DNA of 64,000 nt from Bradysia coprophila (GCF_014529535.1 NW_023503373.1:2232001-2296000), one strand, 5' to 3'. Shown: positions 10,510 through 23,352, counted from the stretch's first letter. Notes: generated by a model from the letters alone, not told the origin. Program-made: numbers and translations.

Positions 10510-11559
10510 TCAATTGAATTCAAAATGGGCCGGATCTTGTTGTTGGGCGACGCTCGGATCGAATTTACCACTCCACACATATCCGCAACTCTTGAAAATC
10601 GACGTGCAATCGAAATTCCGCATTTTCATAAATTCTGAATTCACTTGAAATTCCATGTCCTTTGTCGATTGAGCAAACGCTTTCTTCAAATGTTTCTTGA
10701 CGATTCCGAAGACAATTTCGATCGGGTTGAAAAACGGAGTATACGGTGGAAGGAAGATGGGAATAATCCCGAGTGACCGCAAATAGCGGATGATGGGTGC
10801 GTGGCAATGGATTCTAGCGCCATCAAGAATCCACACACTGTGTTGTCCGGGAAAGACGTGACAAGATCCTCCCAATGCAAAGACCTTGCAACAATCGAAA
10901 AATTTTTGTCTTGTAAACGTCCCTTCCGTTTGAAATGTCTCTAAAATTCCATCTTGTCCCAAAAAGCACAACAAAGACATCCTCGGCTTGCGTTTAAATT
11001 CTCCACGGAAAACCAGTTTTTTACCAATGATACCGTAGCCTTTGGATCGAATTAAGCCATGATTATCAACCGATATCTCATCCAGAAAAACCAAGTTTGT
11101 GTAATGCCATTCGATGGAGTTGAGCTCGTTAAAGAATTTCTCAATCTCTTTGTCTCTGATTTGAATTGCACGGATTTCGATGGTTTTCCAGGTGAAATTG
11201 TTTTCGTGAAGAAGTTTACAGATGTAGGAGGCAGAAATTCTTATCCCAAAATTTCTTTCAAATTTACATTTCGCTTCTTCCAAGTATAATATCGGGCACA
11301 CACGGTACAAGTTGAGCAACCAATTACGCTTTTCATCATCAATTTTATATGGCACTCGTACAGTCTCCTTTCTAGACAACGATCCCGTCTTTTCGTACCG
11401 AAGTATCCAATTGGTGATGGTGGTTGGGTCTTTGCGATACAGAACCGCAATTTTGGCTTTGTTATAGCCCAGAAAATAGTATGAGTATAACGCATAATAT
11501 TTAACATCGTCTGAGGCATGTTTATTGCGTACATTTTTCAAAATTAAAGCCATTTTCAC
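10510..11559 (-). CDS. DD34E transposase, IS630/Tc1/mariner superfamily (349 aa)
   Basis: A single uninterrupted frame on the reverse strand. An N-terminal helix-turn-helix region (about residues 15-65, including IAVLYRKDPTTITNWILRYE) is followed by a second winged-helix-like part to about 125. The DDE_3-type catalytic core has Asp160 in VFLDEIS, Asp246 in VWILDGARIH and Glu281 in PFFNPIEIVFG. The 34 residues between the last two define DD34E. The family cuts and pastes DNA at TA sites, in agreement with the flanking TA. Length is normal for the superfamily and no residue of the triad is missing. It converges on the accessory gene, and both lie inside one pair of inverted repeats. Confidence 0.92.
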   Translation of the reverse strand: MKMALILKNVRNKHASDDVKYYALYSYYFLGYNKAKIAVLYRKDPTTITNWILRYEKTGSLSRKETVRVPYKIDDEKRNWLLNLYRVCPILYLEEAKCKFERNFGIRISASYICKLLHENNFTWKTIEIRAIQIRDKEIEKFFNELNSIEWHYTNLVFLDEISVDNHGLIRSKGYGIIGKKLVFRGEFKRKPRMSLLCFLGQDGILETFQTEGTFTRQKFFDCCKVFALGGSCHVFPGQHSVWILDGARIHCHAPIIRYLRSLGIIPIFLPPYTPFFNPIEIVFGIVKKHLKKAFAQSTKDMEFQVNSEFMKMRNFDCTSIFKSCGYVWSGKFDPSVAQQQDPAHFEFN

Positions 11560-11980
11560 TGCGGTAAACCGACAAACTAATTGATAAGGTAATTTCTCAA
11601 TCGATAGATTTTTATCTAACTAATTTTCGAATGGTTTGACAAGAGTGATATTTATTGGTTACTTAGATGTATAATAAAGCGGATCTATGAACGGTTTGAT
11701 GAGTGGCTAATCTATAACTTTAAAGTTTACTCAATCTGCTACTTTAGTGATATACCTAAGAACATAGTATAAAGGCTTCTTTGCCTTGCTAACAGACTCA
11801 TTTTATGGAGAGCTTAATACGGTCTACCACATTAAATCAATTTACTCCATTATTTGTAAAAAAATGAACCAAAAAGCAAAATTTAGACTTGTTTTTACAA
11901 GATTTTTGCGTTTTTAGCAAAAACTTCTCATATTTTATAACAGTCGAACGAAGAAAACATAAACAAGCACAATCGTCTGA

Positions 11981-12059
11981 GAGAGAGAAGTCTCGTCGTT
12001 CTCATTGGTCGGCGCAATTTACAATTTACAATTATAATCGTCGTTAGAGTCGAAATTAT
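11981..12059 (-). repeat. right terminal inverted repeat of the two-gene transposon
   Basis: 79 bp, the inverted partner of 9207-9285. It contains ggcgcaatttacaat and aattataatcgtcg. TA lies immediately outside at 12060-12061. Confidence 0.88.
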
Positions 12060-12061
12060 TA

Positions 12062-12893
12062 TTCAACAGTCAATATATTAAAATTTTTACTTTTAACACC
12101 TTCTGGTCAGGGTTGGAAGGTAACATTCTGGGACGAGTTTTGGCTTCTAGCCCCCCAAGGTGCATATAAATGTATACGAAAAAGATATACGTCAACGGTG
12201 ATTTAAAAAAGAATTACTCAGAATAATGAGCAGATTGAGGTTTAATAAAATGTACGAGCCGCAGTAATTTTCTGCTGCATGGATCCATTTTACTAAACAT
12301 CAGGGAGATGCCGATTTTCACTTATATTTAAGCTTATTTGTAACAAAACTTGAAAATGGAGAATTTATACTTCGAGTACCTACTCTTTACATCAACTTAT
12401 ACGTGAAAATCGCAATCTTCCTATTAATCATTTGTACATTGACGCAAGTGAAATTTTATTTCTTACACTTAGTCTCTAAATTTAAACGTGTGAAGTACTT
12501 AGTAACTTCATGTTTACTGTTGACTGTAATATAATGTGGCGTATTAAATCTGAAAAACAATTAGGTTTATGCGCGATGTATTTAGAATTGAATGCATTAT
12601 ATTCCACCATTTCATTACTCCACTTATTAACGTATTTGACTTTCCACCAAACGGAATAAATCGATAAAATTCGAATTAATTGTAATTCTATTGCAAAATA
12701 TTACCATTGGCTGTGGTTTCTAAGGATACGGAATCAATTTGTGGCATAATTATTCATCTGCGTATTGTTTTTGTCAAGCAAACACGTTTGTGTGCACCTC
12801 AAATCATTAAATGAATTCAGTGCAATGCAGTGAAACAGAATGGATGAATTATATAAATAGGGATTGTTACAAAACAAAAGTTTTATTGAAATT
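12062..12893. other. intergenic, upstream of the SLC6 transporter
   Basis: About 830 bp of AT-rich DNA between the transposon and the first codon of the transporter. No gene or repeat is supported. The promoter or 5' UTR of the transporter may be here. Confidence 0.4.
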
Positions 12894-15800
12894 ATGGCTG
12901 TGAATAAAAAAAGCCCTCCCTCAAAAACGAAGAATGAGGAGGATGACATTCGGCTGGATGTAGATATGTGGGATGTAAGTACTAACATTTATTTATTTAT
13001 TTCCTTTTCATAATTATCGAATCTATTACTTAATTTATTCTGAATATTTTAAACATATTGAAGTACTATTTGTTTTCGCAACAAGTGACGAAAAATAGGA
13101 CTTTCCATTGCCTTTATTGCGAAAAACGTGGTATACAACTCGTTGATAAATACTTTTTTAGACTCACGATGGGCTAATACACATCGTGAGTCTAAAAAAG
13201 TGACAATCGAGTGACAATCTACACATCTAGTGCCTAAAAAAGCATTTATCACTCGGTTGTATAAATAACTATTACATGACAAGGGATAAAAAGTTTTAAA
13301 GGAGAGTTTTAGTGAGAATTTAGTTGATGCGAGGCGAAGTTCAACAAACACACTAAAAAGAGATATTTCAAGCTTTTCCGGAAATTGGTAATGGGTGAAA
13401 AAGAATAGTTTCGACCCGCAATCATGTAAAAATGATTTACTCATACCTCTAAACGAATTTTAATGCAATTTATTTGTAACACTTTAACAGGTCTTCTTAA
13501 ATTTAATGCAAATTCAACATGAAATGAAATGAATTTATTGTTATAAATCCGTTCCATAACATAAACACCGAAGGACGATTAATATATCTATACCTCTATG
13601 ATGGAAATATTTAACACAAAGCATATTGTTGTTTTATTGTGATTGCATCTAACTGTTCTGTCGAGTTTTTTTTTTAATACATTTATGCAAGCATCACTAA
13701 TGCTATAAATGATATACCAGCAGGATGCTTGACGATGGCTGACTGACTATGATACTACATAATTTGTACTTGAAAACTACTTAAATTAGAACGATGCTTG
13801 TTTCGTTTGATGTTGAGCGATATCTCTTCAATTAATCTACAGATTGATTGGAACGAGATCTAGTTAGAATTTGAAAAAAAAATCAATAAAGTTGAGAGAG
13901 ATAAAGGCGAGAGCTAATTCATTTTTGATGCAAACAAAGGACATCGTTTCAGTGTTGAAATTAACTAGTTTCACACTGCAGAAAACTTGCGTAAGGTAAA
14001 TTCAGAAATGAATTAGCCTATGTCCCCCTTACGAACGGTTTTCTCTTTCTCTCTGTTTCGATCTGTGCGATTTACAATGCAGTTCAAATATACCACATCT
14101 CATGAGGCCATGGCAACGGTGGCAAAGATTGGTTTATGTTGGAGGACATATTTCGTGCATGCAGAAAGCTCGGATTGCAATTTACCCAGAATTTTTGGTA
14201 CAGTTCGTATGAATGTCAAATTAATCACTGGGACGATTTTATAAAGCAGTTGCCTTTGTACTCCACTACGTGTTCAACTAGCAGTGGCGTTCGTAGTCTC
14301 GTTTCAGTAAAGAAAGAATTGAAATCACTTCCTCTGGAACGATACTTCAAACAGTGACGACTTTACAAACATTGTTGAGAAGAAATAAGTACCCGCTTTT
14401 TACTATTCAAACTATTACTTCCTTTGATGGAAGATTTTAAGAAATTGATATCAGAAATCTTGTACTTCATTTGTTTTGACCATGATTTTTGCTATATAAG
14501 ACCTCAAAGCTTTCACGATCAAGAAACATACCAATTCTTTTGGTTAACAAACATTGATAATAGTCACAGCTCTGTTTCTAGCATGAACATTTGAAATATT
14601 CGGAGGCTTATGTAATCAAAATAGGCCCTGCATTTTCTAGTAAAGATAGGAGTTATGATTTTTTGGTGTAACTGAAAACACACAACACATGACACATGCA
14701 ATCGTACGCGCATATATATTTGAAAATGTGGAGGCTTCTTGACGTTGAAAAAATGAGTGTTCGTGCTAGAAGCAGTGCTATGTAATAGTAGATTATTACA
14801 CCAGTGAAGTAATTTGACATCACGTATCACGATATCCAATTGTTAAAGCCCGAGGTATGTACTAATACTCATCGTGATGGAGGTATCAAATTATTTCTCG
14901 TGTATAGTATGCTATTTTATGATAGGAGCGAGGTAGAAGGTTTTCACGATTTTTTAACCTTTCAGACTGATGACACATATTCCTTAGCAAATTCACAAAT
15001 TCCACTGTCCAATGGAAATAATCCTGAAGTAGAAGAATTACCTGAGAGAGGAAATTGGACTGGAAGATTTGATTTTTTGTTGTCACTATTAGGGTAAGTG
15101 TTGATGTAACTGTGAATGCGGTTTGTGAAATGTAACATTCAATCACTTCTAGTTATTCAGTTGGACTTGGAAATGTATGGCGCTTTCCATACCTTTGCTA
15201 CAGTAACGGTGGAGGTAATGCAGTTTTCACCTAAATTTTACAGCAAAAAATATTTAGTTGTGGCATGAATTTTTTGTTACTTTTTGAGAAACCACACTGC
15301 TTTTGGCATGTTTTGAGTTGATAGAATAAAAACATGAAACCAATGTTCAAACTTAAAACGTTAACAATTGTCTCAGTATACTATATTTTACTAGAAAACA
15401 TTATCCAGACGACCTCTTCTCTTAATGAAAAAAACCATTTATACGTACAATTTCCTCTGCAACAACAACGAAGATGTTATAAAACCATGAATATTTGTAG
15501 AGATGATAATTTCACAAAAATTAAATGAAACCCTGCTTATATAAGATAACTCATAACGTGAAAAACAAAATTCATCCTTCACCCTTCATTTGAATGTTTG
15601 AAGGAAAATTCAAATATCAGGTATCATAGAAACATCTTTGTAATTATAACATTTAATTTTACATTGAACTGATGATCGTATATCGAAAGTTCAATTTCAA
15701 TAATAATTGTTGGTACAGAGAAAATCCATGTTTTGCTTACATATAGAAACAAATATTATTAGTTTAGTTCGTCAACCTACACAAATAGATATTTTATGCA

Positions 15801-18800
15801 ACGCTAGACAAATATACTAAGTTTGCTGATTTTACAGATACCAATATCAAAGTATGAAAACTTTGATCGAGTAAAGGCCAGAGATTAAAAATAGTTAATG
15901 TTAAGTTATGCATGTAGAGTCTGCATGGATTTAACAGTTCAATTTTCACTAGTGATTACATAACTGTAAAAAGTTGATAAGACCAGCTTTCTTGCAGCTT
16001 TGGTAGATTCCTGACAAAGTCAAGGTCGGAAAGCACACGAAACCGTGGCTATTTATTTATGTCGAAAGGATTTTGCATGCGTCGTCGAAAGAAGTGCTAA
16101 ATGCAGATCATGACCATATTACATCAGCGTCTTATAAGAAAAATGAAATTTCATTCATTTAAATACGTTTCGAATAGTCTTACAATCGCTAAACCGAACT
16201 GGTGTGCATACGTTATTTTGCACCAGCTGGTCCCATTTGGAATTGTATGTGACCAGCTGGTGCAAAATAACGTATGCACACCAGTTCGATTTAGCGATTG
16301 TACATTGTTTTTCGTTTGAAACTAACTTCTTAATTTCATTTTTCTTATAATTCGCTAGTGTTATATGTTCCGTTTCTGCATTAAACTATTCATGTTTACA
16401 CTCGTATGTACAGCTAACTGTTTTACTTTGTACTTATGTAGACGACAAGTTGATGAAAATAACTATGAGAACTTTATGATTTTCCATATTTTAAGGTCCA
16501 CCCACATTTACTACAATTGTTTTTGTACCTTATTGCTGTTTAGTTCATGTCTGTACGCTTGATTACCGATGTAAAATTAGTAATTTGCTTTTAATCCAAA
16601 ATTTCCAGGTGCTTTTCTTATACCTTTCACAATAATGCTAGTGATAGCTGGGCTTCCTCTAATGTTCATGGAATTGTCTTTTGGACAATACGCAGGCTTA
16701 GGACCAATAGGAATTTATCAACGATTTTGTCCATTGTTTGATGGGTTGGGCTTCGGGATGGTTATAGTTTCAGCTATTGTTTCGATGTACTACAACGTAA
16801 TTATTTCTTGGACAATACATTATATGTTTGCATCAGTGACATCTGAACTACCATGGTACGATTGTGATCCGGAATGGAGTACGGAAAGTAATTACAACTT
16901 TACCTTTACGTGTTACTTGTAAATTATTCCAGTTGTTGACGTCTTCTCTTAAATTAGATTGCTATTCATTACATGATGCTGAGTCATGCGAACACGAGAA
17001 CAAAACGTTTTTTCATAGACGTTGTTATAATTCAACTGAACTTATTGAAAATAATTTAACAACAGCTGTGTTGCTAGCGGTTAAGAAAACGCCACCAGCA
17101 GAAGAATATTTCGAGTTAGTACCATTTTACACTAAAGATTAAAACCCTGTAAATCCTAGCAATTTCTTTGTGCATTACTTTTTGCAGAAGGCACGTTCTC
17201 GGATTGTCTTCTGGCATTGAAGAAACGGGTGGGATCAGGCTCACATTAGCGCTGAGTTTATTTGCAGCATGGGTAATTGTGTTCCTATGTTTGTGTAAAG
17301 GTGTCCAATCATCCGGTAAAGTAAGTGAAAAAAACTATGACTTCAAATTGAATATTGACTCCAATACTAACTGAACATATTTCTTCTAACAATAATTTTA
17401 TCTAGGTCGTTTACTTTACGGCGCTGTTTCCCTATGTGGTTCTAGTTATTTTATTTATACGTGGTGTGACTCTGCCAGGTGCTTCTACCGGAATTTTATT
17501 TTATCTAACTCCAGATTTTAAGCAGCTAACGAAAGCTAAGGTATTTTTGAAAAGCATAATTTTTTAGTAGTCATGCTATACGGAAATTGTGTTTTAATCA
17601 TTCCATATGAATTGAACTGAAGGAATATCCACGAAGTTGAGCACATATTATATATAGCTACGAGAAGACAATTTTGGAAATATCTGAGATGCCCCAATTA
17701 TCACAATGAGCCGCGACCGAAATTTTTCTTTTGTGTTTTTATATTTTTAATCGATGCAACTCTTCATTTTGAGCAAAAATTGTTCCACAATCTGCCTCGA
17801 AAATTTATCATTTTTAATATTGCTTCTCAAAATCTAGGCCTTCAAAAGAAAAATCTTCAAATTTTCAACAATTTCAATTTTTTTCGATATAAAATTTAAA
17901 TCTGTCAAAAAGGCAAATGCCTGCAACTGTAGGAGGGTTAATTCACTTAACAAAAACCTAGCAATAATTTTTTGCTCAGAAGTACTTTTTACATCGAATA
18001 CAAATAAAAAAAATATCAATTTCTCGGCTCATTATTTACTTTATGTAAAACAGAATTCAATACACGATACTAGATGTCGTTTGTGACCATTTAGCTCGGC
18101 CTTGGTGGAAAAAGGCTTAGTACTATTCTTTCGCCACGTGGTAAATTACACAATACCACCTTTAAGAGGGTACAAGGGTTTAGCTGTGGACATAAACCAA
18201 ATACTATGGCGCCACCTCTTTTAATTCAAGTGAAATGCTCATTGTGTCTTCAATAACAAAAGAATCTGGAACATCGAAGACGGCCACCATAGAAATAGTG
18301 TGAAAGCAAGATGGCCGCCGTGGTAGAAAAATTTTTGATTTTTATTAATTTAATCAAAACAAAAAGGAATTTTAGAAAAAGGAAAACACATTTTCGTGGT
18401 CAGCGACATAAGGAACGGTTTTGATATAGCAACTTATGTGTTTATTCTCGATGTACTGCCGAAAAAATGTACCTAAAGTGGAAAAAAATTTTGCCTTGCA
18501 GACGTGTTTTAATTGTGAAAAATAATTGTGAAAATCAAGTAATTTTATAAATGCGAAAACAAATTTCTGTTAAGTAAGGTTCAAATTAATCGTTAATTCC
18601 CTTTTTGCTGTATTCCATCTCTTGAGTCCTGAGAATTATGTTCCTAAATATGCCCTATTTTTCGCGCAATTTTGGTTCTTGTCCGAAGCTAAACCCTTGT
18701 ACCCTCTTAAGTGGGCAGTGTAAATAAATTTAATTTAGTTTTGTAATCAATGTGAATGAATGTGGGATGTCGATCTAAGAACGGCAGGTACACAAATTAG

Positions 18801-21800
18801 TAACACGATAAAAACCAAAAAATATTTCTCGTGCTTCACTATAAAATAAAGTTTTAATTGAATGCACCTGTTGAAATAATGAAATGGTAAACTTTCTCAG
18901 AATGTCCGGTTTTAAAAGAGAGTCATGCAGAAACTACTGAGGAGAAACCTTTCTAATTTTTTTTGAAACAACAACAAAAACATGATATGAATATTTGAGT
19001 TACATGTCATTATACGTAGTGCACACATTAAAAACGACAATTTCCGTCGTTTTGAGAAGTTATTAAATTTGCCATTGCATTTAGTTTGCCTCGTAAGTGC
19101 ATAAAAAAACTTTTTAAATTATTTGAAGGTTTGGGGCGATGCAGCTGTACAAATATTTTTCGCATTAAGTCCTGCTTGGGGTGGACTAATAACCCTGTCA
19201 TCGTACAACAAATTTACGAACAACTGTTACAAGTAAGTACAAAATTTTACCCGTTTATATTTTGCATGGAATAACGTTAGGTCAAGTTCGATTTGCTTAC
19301 TTTATGGCTAAAAAATGTTGCCGAAACATTTTAAGTACAGATACTCGTGGCACACTCAATGGTAAATGGAAATATGTTGTCATTGCTTACGACTCGAATC
19401 AATGAGTCAACATCAATTCCAACATTTTTTTTTCAATTTTCTACTTTATTTACATTAATTTGCATTTCTATCGATAAACTTTTTGTTGGACAATTCACAA
19501 CCAAACATATTTTGGGCTCGTTTTTCCAGCTGTCGTTAGGATCTCGATAATTTACTAAAATGTTACCGAGTTTTGTCACAACGACTGCGGTTTCCAATGC
19601 ATATGAAACCCGACCAAACAATTTTAGAATATGATGCAAAAATGAGCGACGTTATCGGTGAACGAGAAGTTGTGTGCGTTGTTTAATATTTAATTTAGTT
19701 TATTTAGTTTTCAACTCATGCGAAAGTTTCTGTTCGACATAAACCAATATATATAGCAGATGAAGGCAGAAACTGAGTGGGAAACCAAATAATTTGCAAT
19801 TCGTTTGTAACTCTTTTTTTTATTTGTTTAAATCATCTAGGTGGTTTCCCTTCAGAACTTAACTTATGAAACTGGAAGTTTTTTTTTTGAATTTGACGAG
19901 AATATCATCAACAAACTGCATTCATTGCATATTCAACGGGGAACTATTTTTCAATAATATCTCAAAATGAAAATTTTCATTTGAATTTTGACTTGTATAT
20001 AATGTGCCTCGTTCAATCCGAAATCAAATGGAAGTTCAGTAAGAACAAATAATTTTTGGCTTGAAGTTGCTTAACCACAATCTAATAATACATTACTGTC
20101 TTGGGGTGTGGGGACGTTGTATTTCGAGCCGAGGGCGAGGAATGCATCCCAAACGCCTCAACAAAAAATTTTCCCAGCAAGGCAGTACGGTACTTTGTTG
20201 TCTTGTGTACAGACAACGCAAGGTTTTGAGGAAGACAGTAATGACGCATTTTCTGGCTGCAGGACAACAAAATAACTTTCCTTTCAAAGAACGTAATGCT
20301 AAATTGAAGGAAGCAACGCATCACATCACGTTACACTTTGTCAGATGTTCTGCGTTTGATTTTAATATTTTCTCTCTTCTAGTTACTTTACCCCACATTA
20401 TCAATTAAGAGCTTAAATGATGATTATTGAAATTGGTTTTCGTATCTTATATCAAGTTTCGAAATAATTATATTTGATATACTTTCAGAGACGCATTAAT
20501 TGTGGCAATTTCCAATATACTGACGTCATTCTTTGCTGGTTTAGTTATATTTTCGATAATTGGTTTCCTTGCGCACGAACTGGAAGTTGATGTTGGTAAT
20601 GTCATTGATCAGGTAAATGAAATTTATTTAACATTTTCGACAAGATAATCCAATGTTATTGTAAATAAGGGAGCTGGTTTAGCGTTTATCGTGTATCCCG
20701 AAGTTGTGACACGTCTGCCAATCGCTCCAATGTGGTCGTTGTTATTTTTTGTTATGTTATTAACACTAGGATTAGATTCGCAGGTATGTCAGACAGTTAA
20801 TCTAGACAATGGCTTTTGTCTTCTCATCGCCAAAAAAATTATTTGTTTTGTAGTTCGCTCTGATGGAAACTGTTACAACTGCCATTTTGGATAAGTTTCC
20901 CAACCTAAGACAGTTTAAAGTGTGGATTGTGTTATTCGTAGCAATATTCGGTTATATCGGCGGTCTAATTTTCACTACGAACGTAAGATTTCTCTTTAAT
21001 CAATGAAATTACAGCTAGCTCTACCATAATTTGTTCTTCAGAGTGGAATGTATTGGCTTCAATTAATGGACAAATATGCAGCTAATTGGTCTGTCCTGCT
21101 AATTGCAATTTGTGAGTGCATATTAATTGCATGGATCTATGGTTCGGAACGGTTTCTGAGCGACATTCAAGGAATGATCGGAAAACGATCAAGGATATGG
21201 GTTCTATTTTGGTCATGGATGTGGAAGCTTATTACACCGGCAGCATTATTCGTAGGCTTAATGTTCTCTTATGAACTTTCACTGTTAACTAATCATTATG
21301 TTCGATCTAGTTTATATTGCTGTTCAATTGGGTGGAATATGCACCAGCTTCATATGGTCCCTATATCTACCCGATTTGGGCTGACGCTATTGGCTGGATA
21401 ATTGGCTTGTTGCCGGTGATGATTATAATCATTTCTGCCATAGTTCAAGTCACACAAGCACCCGCAAACCTATCGTTTACTCAAAAATTGATAACTTTGG
21501 TCAAGCCTACAGCAGAATGGGATTTATGTAGTCGTTCGGGCGGTGGACAGCAAAGAGGGAAGCGGAATTCACGTTGTAATATTACAAAAACAACAGTGCT
21601 AATCAATGGCGTTCCAATGGATGTAACTTCAAATGAAGATGTCATGCAATTATGTGAATGTCCTTCTGCCTCGAAACTCTCACAAAAATCGGATGACGGT
21701 GCCACCAGTGACGACGTAATTCGTTTTGAATGAAAAATCAATTTCAATAATTTAAGCAAAACTTCTCTTTCAGTTCAACGAAATCAATGTTTTAATCAAT

Positions 21801-21986
21801 ACGAAAGGTGCTAATAAACAACCTGGACCAAGCATTTTGAAGAATTCAAAAGTTGCGAAAAATTCGACAAATGGAAAATCTAAGGCTAAACTACCGGACT
21901 GTAGCCCATCGAAACAACCGTTAATATGTTCCGTATCCAAAAGTGATGCGGTACACAATCGTGCGAAAGCCATATCCAAAAAATAA
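12894..21986 (+). CDS. GlyT: SLC6 sodium/chloride-dependent transporter, glycine-transporter type (14 exons, 757 aa)
   Basis: Exons: 12894-12974, 14966-15093, 15153-15214, 16609-16887, 16958-17114, 17188-17320, 17406-17540, 19129-19232, 20489-20612, 20670-20783, 20854-20982, 21042-21251, 21311-21715, 21774-21986. Every junction is GT/AG and all phases agree. The protein has the 12-helix SLC6 plan. TM1 carries the sodium/substrate signature [20 protein letters not shown]2 is followed by [14 protein letters not shown] large extracellular loop has two cysteines and sequons NKT, NST and NLT. TM6 is [20 protein letters not shown], followed by the PAEEYFERHVL-type and FALMETVTT blocks. The match to glycine transporters (imports glycine with Na+ and Cl- at the plasma membrane) is by family resemblance, so another amino-acid substrate remains possible. 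Reading through the last 58-nt intron gives an alternative stop at 21733. Introns 1, 3 and 7 hold MITEs. The N-terminal exon is short and hydrophilic, as expected for a cytosolic tail. Confidence 0.92.
13131..13265. mobile_element. MITE in transporter intron 1
   Basis: The outer arms are an imperfect inverted repeat (gtatacaactcgttgataaa and a complementary ttatcactcggttgtat). They enclose a near-perfect hairpin at 13150-13200 with tttttagactcacgatg as its arm. Target duplication not defined. Confidence 0.6.
14395..14520 (+). repeat. dispersed repeat, copy 2, in transporter intron 1
   Basis: It shares tttgatggaagatttt, cagaaatctt and cttcatttgttttga with the copies at 6350-6540 and, reversed, 59280-59475. 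Non-coding. Confidence 0.5.
14565..14782. mobile_element. MITE in transporter intron 1, same family as 28482
   Basis: The ends are inverted repeats of about 20 bp (cacagctctgtttctagc on the left, gctagaagcagtgctatg on the right). The 121-bp element at 28482-28602 has the same ends. The open frame across it has no coding features. Confidence 0.6.
16132..16350. mobile_element. fold-back MITE in transporter intron 3, 219 bp
   Basis: The ends are ttataagaaaaatgaaatt and its complement. The inner arms 16181-16232 and 16251-16302 are 52 bp each with one mismatch and an 18-bp loop, so the RNA would form a long hairpin inside the intron. Target duplication unclear. Confidence 0.75.
18166..18706. mobile_element. 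TTAA-flanked MITE in transporter intron 7, 541 bp
   Basis: The terminal inverted repeat begins gagggtacaagggtttagc at both ends. TTAA flanks it exactly at 18162-18165 and 18707-18710, the piggyBac target. The interior has no open frame of note, so it is non-autonomous. Confidence 0.85.
21716..21773 (+). other. 58-nt optional intron that changes the transporter C-terminus
   Basis: GT at 21716 and AG at 21772-21773 allow splicing into a 70-codon open tail ending at 21986. If the intron is retained, translation stops at 21733 after only five more residues. Both forms are open. The tail is Lys/Ser/Asn-rich and cytosolic by topology. Confidence 0.7.
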
Positions 21987-23352
21987 GTTTAAATTGTTCA
22001 TCGGAGGACTGATATTTCAATTTTTAATTTGAACAAAAAACATAGACAAGCAATTCGTGGTCGGGCTTTTAAAAACATTTTTATTTTGAAGAAAGTTAAC
22101 ATTTCCGTGAAAAAGTATTTATAGCGATGAAACTAGCTTCGTATTACATTTATATTGATGCAAAAATATATATTTTGCTCATTATGTTGCAATTAAAGGA
22201 ACACCTAAATTTCTAAGAAATTATCTTAATATTCGGTAGATGTTCTTCGGTTTAGATTAGATTCAGCTTTTTAGACCCTATAGCTGTTCGATGATCAACA
22301 TTACCCAGAACGTAAATATTTGCAGAGAAAGCTTGAATCACCGTAAATTTAATTGAAATTGTGTTTGTGAGTATAATGGTTAAGCAATAGGTTCGTTGTT
22401 AAGTTGTTTATAATTTGTGGAACACGATAATCCGATTAAGACACCGGAATCAATAAAACTAAGCCCCATGACGGTTTTCCGTTTGAGAAATTTTGAGACA
22501 TCTGTAATACCGAGAAACAACTCTCGTTGGAATAGATAAATGATATTTTATTGTCTGAACTACTTCTGCAACACTACAGAGCTCTCACAATAAATTACAA
22601 CTCCGGTGTGAAATTAAGAATCTCACTCTTCTATATTCATGTAGAGTGCTTCAATTGCAGAACTGCTGCAAACTCTAAAAAAGGCTAGAAGAAGGACAAA
22701 AAAGTCCATTTTTTAAAAAATGTAAAACATTTTTTGGTAAAATATTTGTTAATTGTTATTGAAACTTAAAACAGGTAAATTCAGTTTAAAGGTGTGATGT
22801 TGCACTCTGGCATGTAAAACCTCCCTTTAGACGAGAAAAAGAAACACATCAATATTTAGATACTAGACTGTTGAATTGACTGTTAGTTTAAGATATCTTA
22901 AAACGATGCCAATTTTTATAAAAAAAGAAATATTTAATGAAATTGTAATTTACGTTCAAGGAATTGAAAATTCCGTTTTGCTACATTTGGCTACTTATTA
23001 GGCATTAACATGAATTTTGGAAAAGTGCTAAAGGTAACAAGACTATTAACTATTTTAATTGAATTATAAGAATGAATACTGCGATTGCAATTTGTCGGAT
23101 GTCAATTTGTCAGGCAAAAATTTCGAAAATTCTTTCGATTACAGGCTTCACACATGCCATCAACATTTAACAGATCATATGCTCGTCAGAAATAATAATT
23201 ATCGACTCTCTATTACTTCATTTGGTCGATGTGTTTTTTACTTCTTTTATTTTTATTTATTTACACATAATCAATCGAACAAATTCATAAATACATACTT
23301 GCGCTTAAAGCATAACCGAAGAAAAACCAGAAAAAGACCTCTTACTAAACCG
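21987..23352. other. 3' flank of the transporter gene, no further gene seen
   Basis: AT-rich sequence that probably includes the 3' UTR. A possible AATAAA lies at about 22450 (caataaaact). Open frames are short and without recognisable features. Confidence 0.45.

Larger units (their letters stand above)
9207..12059. mobile_element. complete two-gene DD34E transposon (IS630/Tc1/mariner type), 2853 bp
   Basis: The element has 79-bp terminal inverted repeats (9207-9285 and 11981-12059), roughly 80-85% identical by eye, and is flanked on both sides by TA (9205-9206 and 12060-12061), the Tc1/mariner target. It carries two convergent genes: an unrecognised protein gene on the + strand (9452-10383) and a DD34E transposase on the - strand (10510-11559), with only about 126 bp between their stops. 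The transposase frame is open and keeps its catalytic residues, so the insertion may be recent or still active. An accessory gene in an element of this superfamily is unusual. Confidence 0.88.

Noticed and set aside
20061..20408. 115-codon frame in transporter intron 8
   Set aside because: Somewhat GC-richer than its surroundings but no recognisable domain and overlapping frames on the other strand; the intron is required by the transporter exon phases.
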